Notes under the pieces: generated by a model
Told to the model about the DNA's origin: nothing
The model's input: the letters and a program-made list of their open reading frames with translations, nothing else
Databases searched by the model: none
Made by a program: the position numbers and the translations under genes
NCBI GenBank assembly: GCA_958402075.1
Contig: CATXSD010000001.1
Location: 26,261-90,260 of the forward strand
Length of the DNA stretch: 64,000 nucleotides
Source of the DNA: Mediterranea massiliensis
GTDB taxonomy: Bacteria; Bacteroidota; Bacteroidia; Bacteroidales; Bacteroidaceae
Direction: 5' to 3'
Shown here: positions 42,323 to 51,619 of the stretch, piece by piece
Layout of the letters: each line of letters opens with the position of its first letter
Position numbering within the stretch: position 1 is the first letter of the stretch

Positions 42323-43384
42323 ATGAGCAGAATCAGAATCAAAGATATCGCACAAATGGCTGATGTCTCGGTGGGCACCGTAGACCGGGTGCTGCACGGA
42401 CGCAGCGGCGTATCGGAAGCCAGCCGAAAACGAGTGGAAGAAATACTGAAGCAACTGGACTACCAGCCCAACATGTATGCCAGCGCCCTGGCCTCCAACA
42501 AGCAATACACCTACGCCTGCCTGCTGCCCCAGCACGAAGCCAGCGAATACTGGACCGACATCGAAGCAGGCATCCGCGAAGCCACCCTTGCCTACTCGGA
42601 CTTCAACATCCAGGCCGACGTTACCCACTACGACCCTTATGACTACCACTCGTTCGAACAGGCTTCGCAACAGATTGTTGAGAAACAGCCGGACGGGGTA
42701 CTGCTGGCACCGACGGCCCCCCAATATACGTGCCCCTTCGTCGAGCAGCTAAACCAGCTCCATATACCTTATATATATATAGACTCGAATATCCAGGAAC
42801 AGCCGGCCCTGTCGTTCTTCGGTCAACACTCCCACCAAAGCGGATTTTTTGCCGCACGCATGCTGATGCTGCTGGCCGGCAAGAATGCGACTGAAATAGC
42901 CATCTTCCGCAAGATAAACGAAGGAGTGGTTGGCTCCAACCAGCAGGAGAGGCGCGAAATCGGGTTCCGCGAATACATGGAGCGCCATCATCCCACCTGC
43001 CACATCTGGGAACTGGACCTGCATGCCAAACGCGACACGGAAGACACCCAGATGCTGGACGACTTCTTCAAGGCCCACCCCACCCTGCACAACGGCATCA
43101 CTTTCAACTCGAAAGCGTACATCATCGGCGAATACCTGCACAAGAGAGGCATCGCCGACTTCAACCTGATGGGCTACGACCTGCTGAAACGCAATGTGGA
43201 ATGCCTGAAGGGAGGGACCATCTCCTTCCTCATCGCCCAGCAACCTACCTTGCAAGGATTCAACGGCATCAAAACCCTGTGCGACCACCTGATTCTGAAG
43301 AAGGAGGTCAACCGCATCAACTTCATGCCCATCGACCTGCTGACGCGGGAAAACATCGAATTCTACTACAAACCGATAAACTAA
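42323..43384 (+). CDS. LacI-family transcriptional regulator of the altronate locus
   Basis: The 353-residue repressor has a helix-turn-helix at about 5-26 (IKDIAQMADVSVGTVDRVLH), a hinge helix to about 60 and a periplasmic-binding-protein-like sensor domain. It is transcribed with altronate dehydratase and a transporter and faces kdgK-eda. Autoregulation and control of both operons are inferred from the operators. Confidence 0.9.
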   Translation: MSRIRIKDIAQMADVSVGTVDRVLHGRSGVSEASRKRVEEILKQLDYQPNMYASALASNKQYTYACLLPQHEASEYWTDIEAGIREATLAYSDFNIQADVTHYDPYDYHSFEQASQQIVEKQPDGVLLAPTAPQYTCPFVEQLNQLHIPYIYIDSNIQEQPALSFFGQHSHQSGFFAARMLMLLAGKNATEIAIFRKINEGVVGSNQQERREIGFREYMERHHPTCHIWELDLHAKRDTEDTQMLDDFFKAHPTLHNGITFNSKAYIIGEYLHKRGIADFNLMGYDLLKRNVECLKGGTISFLIAQQPTLQGFNGIKTLCDHLILKKEVNRINFMPIDLLTRENIEFYYKPIN

Positions 43385-43401
43385 CACTCAACCCCAGTAA
43401 C

Positions 43402-44892
43402 ATGGAAACAAAGTTCTTGAAAATCAATCCGGCAGACAATGTAGCGGTAGCCATTGCACCGCTGTCGGCAGGTGAAAAAATAAATGTAGACGGACAGGAA
43501 ATTACCCTGAACGAAGATATCCCGGCCGGCCATAAATTCGCACTGAAGAATCTGGCCGAAGGTGAAAACGTCATCAAATACGGATACCCCATCGGGCATG
43601 CCCGCGAAGCCCGCAGACAGGGCGACTGGATGAACGAACACAACATACAGACCAATCTGTCCGGCCTACTGGAATATACCTACCATCCGGTAAAGGCAGA
43701 CCTGGACATTGCCGACCGGCACCTGACCTTCAAGGGCTACCGCCGCAAGAACGGCGACGTAGGCGTGCGCAATGAAATCTGGATCATCCCGACCGTGGGC
43801 TGCGTGAACGGCATCGCCAACCAACTGGCTGAAGCCCTGCGTGCCGAAACGGGCAGCAAAGGTGTAGACGCCATCATGGCCTATCCGCACAACTATGGTT
43901 GCTCCCAGCTGGGCGACGACCACGAGAATACCAAAAAGATACTGCGCGACATGGTGCTCCATCCCAACGCCGGAGCCGTGCTGGTCGTCGGCCTGGGTTG
44001 CGAGAACAACCAGCCGGACGTCTTCCGCGAGTTTCTAGGTGAGTATGATACAGACCGTGTCAAGTTCCTGGTGGCCCAAAAAGTGGACAACGAATTTGAA
44101 GAAGGCATGAAGCTGCTGCACGAACTCTATGCCAAAGCTTCGCAGGATGTGCGCGAGGACGTTCCCCTGAGCGAGCTCCGCGTGGGACTGAAATGCGGTG
44201 GCTCCGACGGCTTTTCGGGCATCACGGCCAATCCGCTGCTCGGCCTGTTCTCCGACTTCCTGGTAGCCCAGGGAAGCACCACCGTCCTGACGGAGGTGCC
44301 CGAAATGTTCGGCGCAGAAACCATCCTGATGAACCGCTGCCGCAACCGGGAGCTGTTCGACCAGACGGTCAAGCTCATCAACGACTTCAAGGAATACTTC
44401 CTGAGCCACGGAGAACCCGTCGGAGAGAATCCCTCGCCGGGCAACAAGGCTGGCGGTATCTCCACGCTCGAAGACAAGGCGCTGGGCTGCACGCAGAAAT
44501 GTGGCAAAAGCTACGTCGAGGGAGTGTTGGCCTATGGCGAACGCCTCCACACGAAGGGGCTCAATCTGCTGTCGGCTCCGGGCAACGACCTGGTGGCTGC
44601 CACCGCACTGGCTTCCAGCGGCTGCCACATGGTACTCTTCACAACGGGCCGCGGAACGCCCTTCGGCACTTACGTCCCTACCATGAAGATATCCACCAAC
44701 TCCAATCTGGCCAAGCACAAGCCGGGATGGATAGACTTCAACGCCGGTGTCATCCTCGAAGACGAACCGATGCAGCAGACGTGCGAACGCTTCATCGACT
44801 ATGTCATCCGTGTGGCCAGCGGCGAACTGGTCAACAACGAGAAAAAAGGTTATAAGGAAATAGCCATCTTCAAGAATGGAGTGACACTTTAA
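43402..44892 (+). CDS. uxaA: Altronate dehydratase
   Basis: The 496-residue enzyme dehydrates D-altronate to 2-keto-3-deoxygluconate, the KdgK substrate. The N-terminal SAF-like domain (about 1-100, PAGHKFALKNLAEGENVIKYG) and large UxaA catalytic part (CGGSDGFSGITANP near 260, CTQKCGKS near 360) are present. The ATG at 43402 is used; an upstream frame into lacI was rejected. No uxaB or uxaC is in the window. Confidence 0.93.
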   Translation: METKFLKINPADNVAVAIAPLSAGEKINVDGQEITLNEDIPAGHKFALKNLAEGENVIKYGYPIGHAREARRQGDWMNEHNIQTNLSGLLEYTYHPVKADLDIADRHLTFKGYRRKNGDVGVRNEIWIIPTVGCVNGIANQLAEALRAETGSKGVDAIMAYPHNYGCSQLGDDHENTKKILRDMVLHPNAGAVLVVGLGCENNQPDVFREFLGEYDTDRVKFLVAQKVDNEFEEGMKLLHELYAKASQDVREDVPLSELRVGLKCGGSDGFSGITANPLLGLFSDFLVAQGSTTVLTEVPEMFGAETILMNRCRNRELFDQTVKLINDFKEYFLSHGEPVGENPSPGNKAGGISTLEDKALGCTQKCGKSYVEGVLAYGERLHTKGLNLLSAPGNDLVAATALASSGCHMVLFTTGRGTPFGTYVPTMKISTNSNLAKHKPGWIDFNAGVILEDEPMQQTCERFIDYVIRVASGELVNNEKKGYKEIAIFKNGVTL

Positions 44893-44922
44893 GGAAAGCA
44901 TCAACAGACTGAATACCATTTT

Positions 44923-46215
44923 ATGCAAGAAACCATCCAATCCCGCCGGGGAAGCTGGTGGGCGCTGAGTCCGCTCGTCGTGTTCCTCTGCCTCTACCTG
45001 GTGACCTCCCTGCTGATGAACGACTTCTACAAGATGCCCATCACCGTGGCCTTCCTGTTCTCGTCGTGCTATGCTGTGGCCATCACCCGCGGCCTGAAAC
45101 TGGAGGAACGCATCTACCACTTCTCTGCCGGGGCCAGCAACAAGAATATCCTGATGATGATCTGGATATTCGTACTAGCCGGAGCCTTTGCACAAAGTGC
45201 CAAGCAGATGGGGGCCATCGACGCAACGGTCAACCTGACTCTCCACGTCCTGCCGGACAACCTGCTGCTGGCAGGTATCTTTCTGGCTGCCTGCTTCATC
45301 TCCCTCTCCATCGGCACCAGCGTCGGCACCATCGTTGCCCTGACTCCAGTGGCGGTGGGGCTGGCCGAAAAGACTGGAGTCGACCTGGCCTATATGACGG
45401 CCATCGTCGTGGGAGGCTCCTTCTTCGGCGACAATCTGTCGTTCATTTCCGACACCACCATCGCCTCCACCCGCACGCAAGACTGCGTCATGACAGACAA
45501 GTTCCGCGTGAACTGCCTCATCGTGGTACCCGCAGCCATTGTGGTACTGGGAGTCTATGTCTTTCAAGGATTGAGCGTCAGTGCACCGCCACAGACCGAA
45601 ACCATCGAATGGATCAAGGTTCTGCCCTACCTCATCGTGCTGGGTACCGCCGTTGCAGGCATGAACGTCATGCTTGTACTGATGCTGGGCATCGTGTCTA
45701 CGGGACTCGTCGGTTTCCTCACCGGCATGTCGTTCTTCGACTGGTTCGGAGCCATGGGTTCGGGCATCACCGGCATGGGCGAGCTCATCATCATCACCCT
45801 GCTCGCCGGAGGCATGCTCGAACTGATACGCTACAACGGAGGCATCGACTTCATCATCACCCGCCTCACCCGTCATGTACACGGCAAGCGGGGAGCCGAG
45901 CTGAGCATTGCCGCCCTGGTGAGCATCGCCAACCTCTGTACGGCCAACAACACCATCGCCATCATCACCACCGGCCCCATTGCCCGCGACATTGCCCGGC
46001 GTTTCCACCTGGACCGCCGCAAGACGGCCAGCATCCTCGACACCTTCTCGTGCCTGACGCAGGGCCTCATCCCCTACGGCGCACAGATGCTCATTGCCGC
46101 GGGGCTGGCTTCCATCTCGCCGCTGGACATCATCGGAAATCTGTATTACCCCTTCTGCATGGGTGCCTTTGCCCTGCTGGCCATCCTGCTGAGGTATCCG
46201 CGGAAGTATTCATAA
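44923..46215 (+). CDS. NhaC-type Na+/H+ antiporter family transporter
   Basis: The 430-residue membrane protein has about 11 hydrophobic segments and NhaC-family signatures such as SIGTSVGTIVALTPVAVGLAE and GGSFFGDNLSFISDTTIASTRTQ. It lies 30 bp after uxaA. The antiporter family is clear, but in this operon it may carry a hexuronate or hexonate rather than only ions; the sequence does not settle this. Confidence 0.88.
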   Translation: MQETIQSRRGSWWALSPLVVFLCLYLVTSLLMNDFYKMPITVAFLFSSCYAVAITRGLKLEERIYHFSAGASNKNILMMIWIFVLAGAFAQSAKQMGAIDATVNLTLHVLPDNLLLAGIFLAACFISLSIGTSVGTIVALTPVAVGLAEKTGVDLAYMTAIVVGGSFFGDNLSFISDTTIASTRTQDCVMTDKFRVNCLIVVPAAIVVLGVYVFQGLSVSAPPQTETIEWIKVLPYLIVLGTAVAGMNVMLVLMLGIVSTGLVGFLTGMSFFDWFGAMGSGITGMGELIIITLLAGGMLELIRYNGGIDFIITRLTRHVHGKRGAELSIAALVSIANLCTANNTIAIITTGPIARDIARRFHLDRRKTASILDTFSCLTQGLIPYGAQMLIAAGLASISPLDIIGNLYYPFCMGAFALLAILLRYPRKYS

Positions 46216-46266
46216 GCAACGGCTGGCCAAATGTGGAGGTATTGCACACATTTTGTGGACTTTTGC

Positions 46267-46297
46267 TTGGCCGACCGGAAGAAAATGCTTACCTTTG
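46267..46297 (+). promoter_or_regulatory. Promoter of rpsP
   Basis: TTGG (46267-46270), 19-base spacer and TACCTTTG (46290-46297), 57 bp before the start codon. Confidence 0.68.
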
Positions 46298-46354
46298 CGC
46301 CCGCCATTACGAGCTAATGGCATAATTCAAATCAAATTAACTAATTAAACATTT

Positions 46355-46912
46355 ATGGCAACAAAAATCAGATTGCAAAGAAATGGACGTAAGAGCTACG
46401 CTTTCTACTCCATCGTAATTGCTGACGTAAGAGCACCACGTGATGGTAGATTTATTGAAAAAATCGGTACTTACAACCCGAACACTAACCCTGCCACAGT
46501 AGATTTGAAGTTCGACCGCGCACTCGACTGGGTACTGAAAGGTGCACAGCCTACTGACACAGTACGCAACATCCTTTCCCGCGAAGGTGTCTACATGAAG
46601 AAGCACCTCCTGGGCGGTGTAGCCAAAGGCGCATTCGGCGAAGCAGAAGCAGAAGCCAAATTCGAAGCTTGGAAGAACAACAAGCAGAACGGTCTGGCTG
46701 CCCTGAAGGCAAAGCAGGAAGAAGCCAAGAAGGCTGAAGCCAAAGCACGCCTCGAAGCCGAAAAGAAGGTGAACGAAGAAAAAGCCAAAGCACTGGCTGA
46801 AAAGAAAGCCGCTGAAGAGGCTGCCAAAGCTGCTGAAGAAGCTGCCAAGGCCGCTGAACAAGCTGCAGAAGCTCCGGCTGCAGAAGCTGCTGAAGCACCC
46901 GCTGCCGAATAA
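46355..46912 (+). CDS. rpsP: 30S ribosomal protein S16 with Ala/Lys/Glu-rich tail
   Basis: The 185-residue protein carries the S16 core in residues 1-80 ([20 protein letters not shown]). The rest is a low-complexity helical extension of Ala, Glu and Lys, about twice the usual S16 length and typical of Bacteroidetes. No rimM or trmD follows, so it is a stand-alone ribosomal gene here, ended by a strong terminator. Confidence 0.95.
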   Translation: MATKIRLQRNGRKSYAFYSIVIADVRAPRDGRFIEKIGTYNPNTNPATVDLKFDRALDWVLKGAQPTDTVRNILSREGVYMKKHLLGGVAKGAFGEAEAEAKFEAWKNNKQNGLAALKAKQEEAKKAEAKARLEAEKKVNEEKAKALAEKKAAEEAAKAAEEAAKAAEQAAEAPAAEAAEAPAAE

Positions 46913-46957
46913 AGCACGCGGACAACTAAAGAACGCTTATTTCAAACAAACAACCCC

Positions 46958-46994
46958 ATCCCTTCAAGCTTGCTGGCTTGAAGGGATTTTTATT
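46958..46994 (+). terminator. rpsP terminator
   Basis: A perfect 12-bp stem (ATCCCTTCAAGC / GCTTGAAGGGAT) with a 6-base loop is followed by TTTTATTTG, 45 bp past the stop. Confidence 0.92.
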
Positions 46995-47100
46995 TGCTAC
47001 ATTTCCCCCGACGCCGCGCTTAAGTGTCAAATTATATAACCATCCGTCCACTTTTGGAGAACAACCGCGCCTCAAAGGCAGCAAAAGTGCCGCCAGGGAA

Positions 47101-47178
47101 TGTTTCAAACATAGACGGCTTATGTTTCAAACATTCCCCCCTTGGGTTTGAAACATAAGCCCTCTGGGGTTCAAACCC
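47101..47178. repeat. Array E: four 22-bp units
   Basis: TGTTTCAAACA-like units begin at 47101, 47123, 47145 and 47167, exactly 22 bp apart; the second core, ATGTTTCAAACAT, is a perfect palindrome. It is in the 556-bp gap between rpsP and the TlpA-like gene, after the rpsP terminator. Nothing else was recognised between 46995 and 47100. Confidence 0.88.
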
Positions 47179-47292
47179 ATTTTCAATACATAGCCGCGCC
47201 ACTCTTCCGGCAGATGCCTTATCTGTAATTATCTTTCGCAATCCATTATTTTCTTCACCCGGCTTGAACCATTCAAGAGGAAGAAAAGCGAT

Positions 47293-47440
47293 ACCTCGGA
47301 AGTGCAAGGCTGAAAACTGCGTTTTCGCTTTGCACTTCGCTCGGTTTGCACTACTTTCAAGAAGATAGGCTGCACCTCGGAAATGCAAGGCTGAAAACTA
47401 CGTTTTCGCTTTGCACTTCGCTCGGTTTGCACTATCTTTG
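47293..47440 (+). promoter_or_regulatory. Duplicated hairpin-embedded promoter of the TlpA-like gene
   Basis: Two copies of an 81-bp unit (anchors ACCTCGG at 47293 and 47374) each contain an inverted repeat with 18-19-base arms around a 3-base loop. The arms run GAAGTGCAAGGCTGAAAAC to GTTTTCGCTTTGCACTTC. The right arm carries TTTG and the -7 box follows after exactly 19 bases. The copy next to the gene is consensus (TATCTTTG, 47433-47440); the first is degraded to TACTTTCA. Confidence 0.85.
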
Positions 47441-47468
47441 CCCAGCTAATTTTAAAACCATAGAAACA

Positions 47469-48566
47469 ATGAAAAAACTTACTTATCTGCTTGCCGCAGC
47501 TGCCGTACTGGCCGCTTGTAACGGCAACAAAGGTTACACCGTAACCGGTACCGTAGAAGGAGCCTCTGACGGCGACACCGTATATCTGAAAAAGGTGGAA
47601 GGCCGCCAGCTCGTCAGCCTCGACTCGGCTGTCATCAGCAACGGAACATTTACCTTCAAAGGCGTACAGGACACAGCTGCTAACCGCTACATCACCTACG
47701 CCGCACAAGACAAGGAACCTCTGATGATGGATTTCTTCCTGGAGAATGGTAAAATCAACGTAAGCCTGACCCGCAACAACGACTCGGCTACCGGTACGCC
47801 CAACAACGACGCCTATCAGGCTGTACGCAGCCAGCTCAACGGACTGAACGCCCAAATCAACGCCATCTACGAAAGCGTATCAACCGACACCACCCTCACC
47901 CAGGAGCAACGCGAAGCCAAAGGACAGGAAATTGAAGCGCTGCAAGACAAGTCCATCTCCATTCTGAAGGACGCCATCAAGCAGAATATCACCAATGCTG
48001 TAGGTATCCACCTGCTGAAACAGAACTTCTACTATATGGACGTTGAAGATCTGGATCCGTTGATGCCCCAGATTCCGGCTGCATACGACAACGATGAAAC
48101 CATCGCAAAAATCAAAGCCAATGTAGAAAAGATGAAAGCTACCGCCATAGGTCAGAAGTTCACAGACTTCGAAATGCAGACACCTGACGGCCAGAACGTC
48201 AAGCTGTCCGACTACGTAGGAAAAGGCAAGGTGGTGCTGGTAGACTTCTGGGCCAGCTGGTGCGGCCCCTGCCGTCGCGAAATGCCCAACCTGGTAGAAG
48301 CCTACAAACAGTATAAAGACAAGAACTTCGAAATTGTCGGTGTATCTCTCGACCAGAACGGAGACGCCTGGAAAGCTGCCATCGAGCAACTCAACATTAC
48401 ATGGCCGCAGATGTCCGACCTGAAATACTGGAACTGCGAAGGCGCCCAACTGTATGCCGTAAGCAGCATCCCTCACACGGTATTGATTGACGGCGAAGGT
48501 ACCATCATCGCCCGTGGCCTGCATGGCGAAGACCTGCAAAAGAAGCTGGCTGAAGTATTGAAATAA
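47469..48566 (+). CDS. TlpA-like thiol-disulfide oxidoreductase lipoprotein with DUF4369 domain
   Basis: The product has 365 residues starting MKKLTYLLAAAAVLAAC (lipid Cys at 17). A longer frame from 47346 runs through the promoter and was rejected. The N-terminal DUF4369-like beta domain (about 20-120) is followed by a helical linker and a thioredoxin fold with WCGPC (Cys265, Cys268) and the cis-Pro region SSIPHTVLID. Likely a periplasmic reductase or isomerase. Confidence 0.93.
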   Translation: MKKLTYLLAAAAVLAACNGNKGYTVTGTVEGASDGDTVYLKKVEGRQLVSLDSAVISNGTFTFKGVQDTAANRYITYAAQDKEPLMMDFFLENGKINVSLTRNNDSATGTPNNDAYQAVRSQLNGLNAQINAIYESVSTDTTLTQEQREAKGQEIEALQDKSISILKDAIKQNITNAVGIHLLKQNFYYMDVEDLDPLMPQIPAAYDNDETIAKIKANVEKMKATAIGQKFTDFEMQTPDGQNVKLSDYVGKGKVVLVDFWASWCGPCRREMPNLVEAYKQYKDKNFEIVGVSLDQNGDAWKAAIEQLNITWPQMSDLKYWNCEGAQLYAVSSIPHTVLIDGEGTIIARGLHGEDLQKKLAEVLK

Positions 48567-48589
48567 TACTCCATACGACTGATATCATG

Positions 48590-48622
48590 AAAAGCCTCCG
48601 GCATATTCCGGAGGCTTTTTTA
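48590..48622 (+). terminator. Terminator of the TlpA-like gene
   Basis: AAAAGCCTCCGG and CCGGAGGCTTTT form a 12-bp stem with a 6-base loop and a T-rich tail, 24 bp past the stop. Confidence 0.92.
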
Positions 48623-48727
48623 TTTCATCAAGTTTATCATATCAGAAAACACATACACTATCAGAGTTTTCCAAAATAGCTAATATTACAACTGATTATA
48701 AGCAACTTAACAATTTTTACATACATA

Positions 48728-48773
48728 AAAGTTTTCTAAAACAGAAAACTTTCGGATAAGTTTGATAACTTTG
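48728..48773 (+). promoter_or_regulatory. nrdD promoter with overlapping 10-bp-arm operator
   Basis: AAAGTTTTCT and AGAAAACTTT (48728-48752, 5-base loop) overlap the expected -33 region of the -7 box TAACTTTG (48766-48773). A weaker half-copy (GAGTTTTCCAAAATAG) lies about 65 bp upstream. The position suits a regulator of anaerobic nucleotide reduction; the sequence is not an obvious NrdR box. Confidence 0.6.
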
Positions 48774-48819
48774 CATCATCCAAAAAAAACATTTCACCAC
48801 CCCAAACATCACCATAGTT

Positions 48820-51027
48820 ATGATACAGACTGTTATCAAGCGAGACGGCCGCATCGTCGGCTTCAACGAAGAGAAAATCGCAACCGCCATCCGCAAAGCC
48901 ATGCTGCACACCGACAAGGGCGAAGACCTGCAGCTGATTCACCAGATAACGGACCACATCGCTTTCCGCGGCGCCTCACAGATGACCGTAGAAGCCATCC
49001 AGGACATGGTCGAACTGGAACTGATGAAAAGCAGCCGCAAGGACGTTGCCCAAAAATACATTGCCTACCGCAACCAGCGCAGCATCGCCCGCAAAGCCAA
49101 GACGCGCGACATGTTTCTGGAAATCATCAACATCAAGTCCAACGACATCACCCGCGAAAATGCCAACATGAATGCCGACACTCCGGCCGGCATGATGATG
49201 AAATTCGCCAGCGAAACCACCAAGCCTTTCGTGGACGACTATCTGCTGAGTGAAGAAGCCCTGAACGCCGTAAAGGGGAATTATCTGCATATCCACGACA
49301 AGGACTACTACCCCACCAAGAGCCTGACGTGCGTGCAGCATCCGCTGGACCGCATCCTGACTCACGGATTCTCTGCCGGACACGGCGAATCCCGTCCGGC
49401 CAAACGCATCGAAACGGCCAGCATCCTGGGCTGCATCTCGCTGGAGACCGCCCAAAACGAAATGCATGGCGGGCAGGCCATCCCTGCCTTCGATTTCTAC
49501 CTGGCCCCCTACGTGCGCCACAGCTTCATCGAAGAGATCCAGACGCTCGAACAATTGAACGGTGCCGACTATTCACACCTCTATCAGAAGGAACTGGACG
49601 ACTTCCTGCAACGACCGCTGGACGACCTGCAGGGCGAAGAACGCCTGCTGCAACATGCCGTCAACCGGACCGTGGCGCGCGTACACCAGGCGATGGAAGC
49701 CTTCATCCACAACATGAACACCATCCACTCGCGCGGTGGCAACCAGGTGGTATTCAGCTCCATCAACTACGGCACCGATACCTCGGCCGAAGGCCGCTGC
49801 ATCATCCGCGAACTGCTGAACAGCACCTACCAGGGAGTGGGCAACGGCGAAACGGCCATCTTCCCCATTCAGATCTGGAAAAAGAAACGCGGCGTCAGCT
49901 ACCTGCCCGACGACCGCAATTACGACCTCTACCGCCTGGCCTGCAAGGTGACCGCCCGGCGCTTCTTCCCCAACTTCCTAAACCTGGACGCCACGTTCAA
50001 CCGGAGCGAGGACTGGAAGGCCGACGACCCCAAACGCTACCTGCACGAAGTGGCTACCATGGGATGCCGCACGCGTGTCTTTGAGAACCGCTTCGGCCCC
50101 AAGACATCGGTAGGCCGGGGCAACCTGTCGTTCTCGACCATCAACATCGTCCGCTTGGCCATCGAGTGCATGGACATTGACAACCCGGGAGAGCGCATCG
50201 CCCGCTTCTTCGCCAAGCTGGATGCCATGCTCGACATCACAGCCCACCAGCTGCACGAACGCATGGAGTTCCAGAAGACAGCTTTTGCCAAGCAGTTCCC
50301 CCTGCTGATGTCGTCCTTGTGGCTGGGATGCGAAAAGCTGAAACCCAACGACACCATTGCCCCCGTCATCAACCAAGGCACCTTGGGCATCGGCTTCATC
50401 GGCCTGGCCGAGTGCCTCGTGGCCCTCACCGGACGACACCACGGCGAATCGGCCGAAGCCCAGGAGCTGGGTCTGAAAATCGTGACCTACATGCGCGACC
50501 GCGCCAACGAGTTCTCCGACCGCTACCAGCACAACTACAGCATCCTGGCCACGCCGGCCGAAGGCCTCTCCGGCAAGTTCACCCGTGCCGACCGCGAGAA
50601 GTTCGGCCAGTTGCCCGGCATCACCGACCGCGAATACTACACCAACTCCAACCACGTACCGGTGTACTACAAATGCAGTGCCCGCCACAAGGCCGAAGTG
50701 GAAGCTCCCTACCACGACCTGACCCGCGGAGGCCACATCTTCTATGTGGAGATAGACGGAGACGCCACCCACAACCCCGAAGCCATCATGCGCGTAGTGG
50801 ACATGATGGACCGCTACAACATCGGCTACGGCTCCGTGAACCACAACCGCAACCGCTGCATGGATTGCGGATACGAGAATTCGGCCGAACATCTGGACGC
50901 CTGCCCCCAATGCGGCAGCACGAACATCGACCGTCTGCAACGCATCACAGGCTATCTGGTCGGCACCACCGACCGCTGGAACAAAGCCAAACTGGCCGAG
51001 CTGAACGACCGCGTCATCCACCAATAA
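48820..51027 (+). CDS. nrdD: Anaerobic ribonucleoside-triphosphate reductase
   Basis: The 735-residue glycyl-radical enzyme makes deoxyribonucleotides without oxygen. The ATP-cone regulatory domain (about 1-90, VIKRDGRIVGFNEEKIATAI) is followed by the catalytic barrel. A C-terminal zinc site (CMDCGYEN..CPQC) leads to RITGYLVGTTDRW with the radical Gly expected at 715. Its activase gene follows 10 bp later. Confidence 0.96.
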   Translation: MIQTVIKRDGRIVGFNEEKIATAIRKAMLHTDKGEDLQLIHQITDHIAFRGASQMTVEAIQDMVELELMKSSRKDVAQKYIAYRNQRSIARKAKTRDMFLEIINIKSNDITRENANMNADTPAGMMMKFASETTKPFVDDYLLSEEALNAVKGNYLHIHDKDYYPTKSLTCVQHPLDRILTHGFSAGHGESRPAKRIETASILGCISLETAQNEMHGGQAIPAFDFYLAPYVRHSFIEEIQTLEQLNGADYSHLYQKELDDFLQRPLDDLQGEERLLQHAVNRTVARVHQAMEAFIHNMNTIHSRGGNQVVFSSINYGTDTSAEGRCIIRELLNSTYQGVGNGETAIFPIQIWKKKRGVSYLPDDRNYDLYRLACKVTARRFFPNFLNLDATFNRSEDWKADDPKRYLHEVATMGCRTRVFENRFGPKTSVGRGNLSFSTINIVRLAIECMDIDNPGERIARFFAKLDAMLDITAHQLHERMEFQKTAFAKQFPLLMSSLWLGCEKLKPNDTIAPVINQGTLGIGFIGLAECLVALTGRHHGESAEAQELGLKIVTYMRDRANEFSDRYQHNYSILATPAEGLSGKFTRADREKFGQLPGITDREYYTNSNHVPVYYKCSARHKAEVEAPYHDLTRGGHIFYVEIDGDATHNPEAIMRVVDMMDRYNIGYGSVNHNRNRCMDCGYENSAEHLDACPQCGSTNIDRLQRITGYLVGTTDRWNKAKLAELNDRVIHQ

Positions 51028-51037
51028 ATCCCGAATC

Positions 51038-51535
51038 ATGCTCTCCATACTCGACATACTCGAAGATACCACCGCAGACGGTCCGGGCTTCCGTACCTCC
51101 ATCTACGCCGCCGGGTGTCCGAACGCCTGTCCCGGATGCCACAATCCCGAATCATGGGACATCCGCCACGGACGTCGGATGACTACGGATGAAATCCTGC
51201 AAAAAGTGCTCGATGACCCCTTCGCCGATGTTACGTTCAGCGGAGGCGACCCGATGTTCCAGCCCGAAGGCTTTGCCGAACTGGCCCAAGCCATCAAAGA
51301 GAACAGTGACAAGAACATTTGGTGCTACACAGGATATACGTTCGAACAGCTATTGAACAGCTCCCGGCATACCCGCCTCCTGCAATACATCGACGTACTG
51401 GTGGACGGCCGCTTCCGGCAGGAGCTGCGGGACGAATCGCTTTATTTCCGCGGCAGCAGCAACCAGCGCCTGATAGACGTCCCCGCCTCCCTGAAGAACA
51501 GGAAAGCCATAGCATACAGCTATCGGCCTGAATAG
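51038..51535 (+). CDS. nrdG: Anaerobic ribonucleotide reductase activating protein
   Basis: The 165-residue radical-SAM activase has CPNACPGC (Cys27, 31, 34) binding the 4Fe-4S cluster, and TFSGGDPMFQPEG following. It installs the glycyl radical in NrdD. Operon partner of nrdD. Confidence 0.95.
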   Translation: MLSILDILEDTTADGPGFRTSIYAAGCPNACPGCHNPESWDIRHGRRMTTDEILQKVLDDPFADVTFSGGDPMFQPEGFAELAQAIKENSDKNIWCYTGYTFEQLLNSSRHTRLLQYIDVLVDGRFRQELRDESLYFRGSSNQRLIDVPASLKNRKAIAYSYRPE

Positions 51536-51554
51536 AAGTACGCCGATAAAAAAA

Positions 51555-51594
51555 CTACCCGAAACGCCGGTGTCAAATCCGACGTTTCGGGTAG
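51555..51594. terminator. Terminator between nrdG and the ThrE-type gene
   Basis: CTACCCGAAACG and CGTTTCGGGTAG make a 12-bp stem with a 16-base loop. A T7 run follows on the leftward strand, so it mainly ends the convergent exporter gene; the rightward tail is weaker. Confidence 0.8.
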
Positions 51595-51619
51595 CCATTT
51601 ATCTTTTGCCTTTGAAATT

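Noticed and set aside
43201..43401. Extended start of altronate dehydratase inside lacI
   Set aside because: The ATG at 43402 begins the conserved SAF-like domain; the extension is the lacI gene in another frame.
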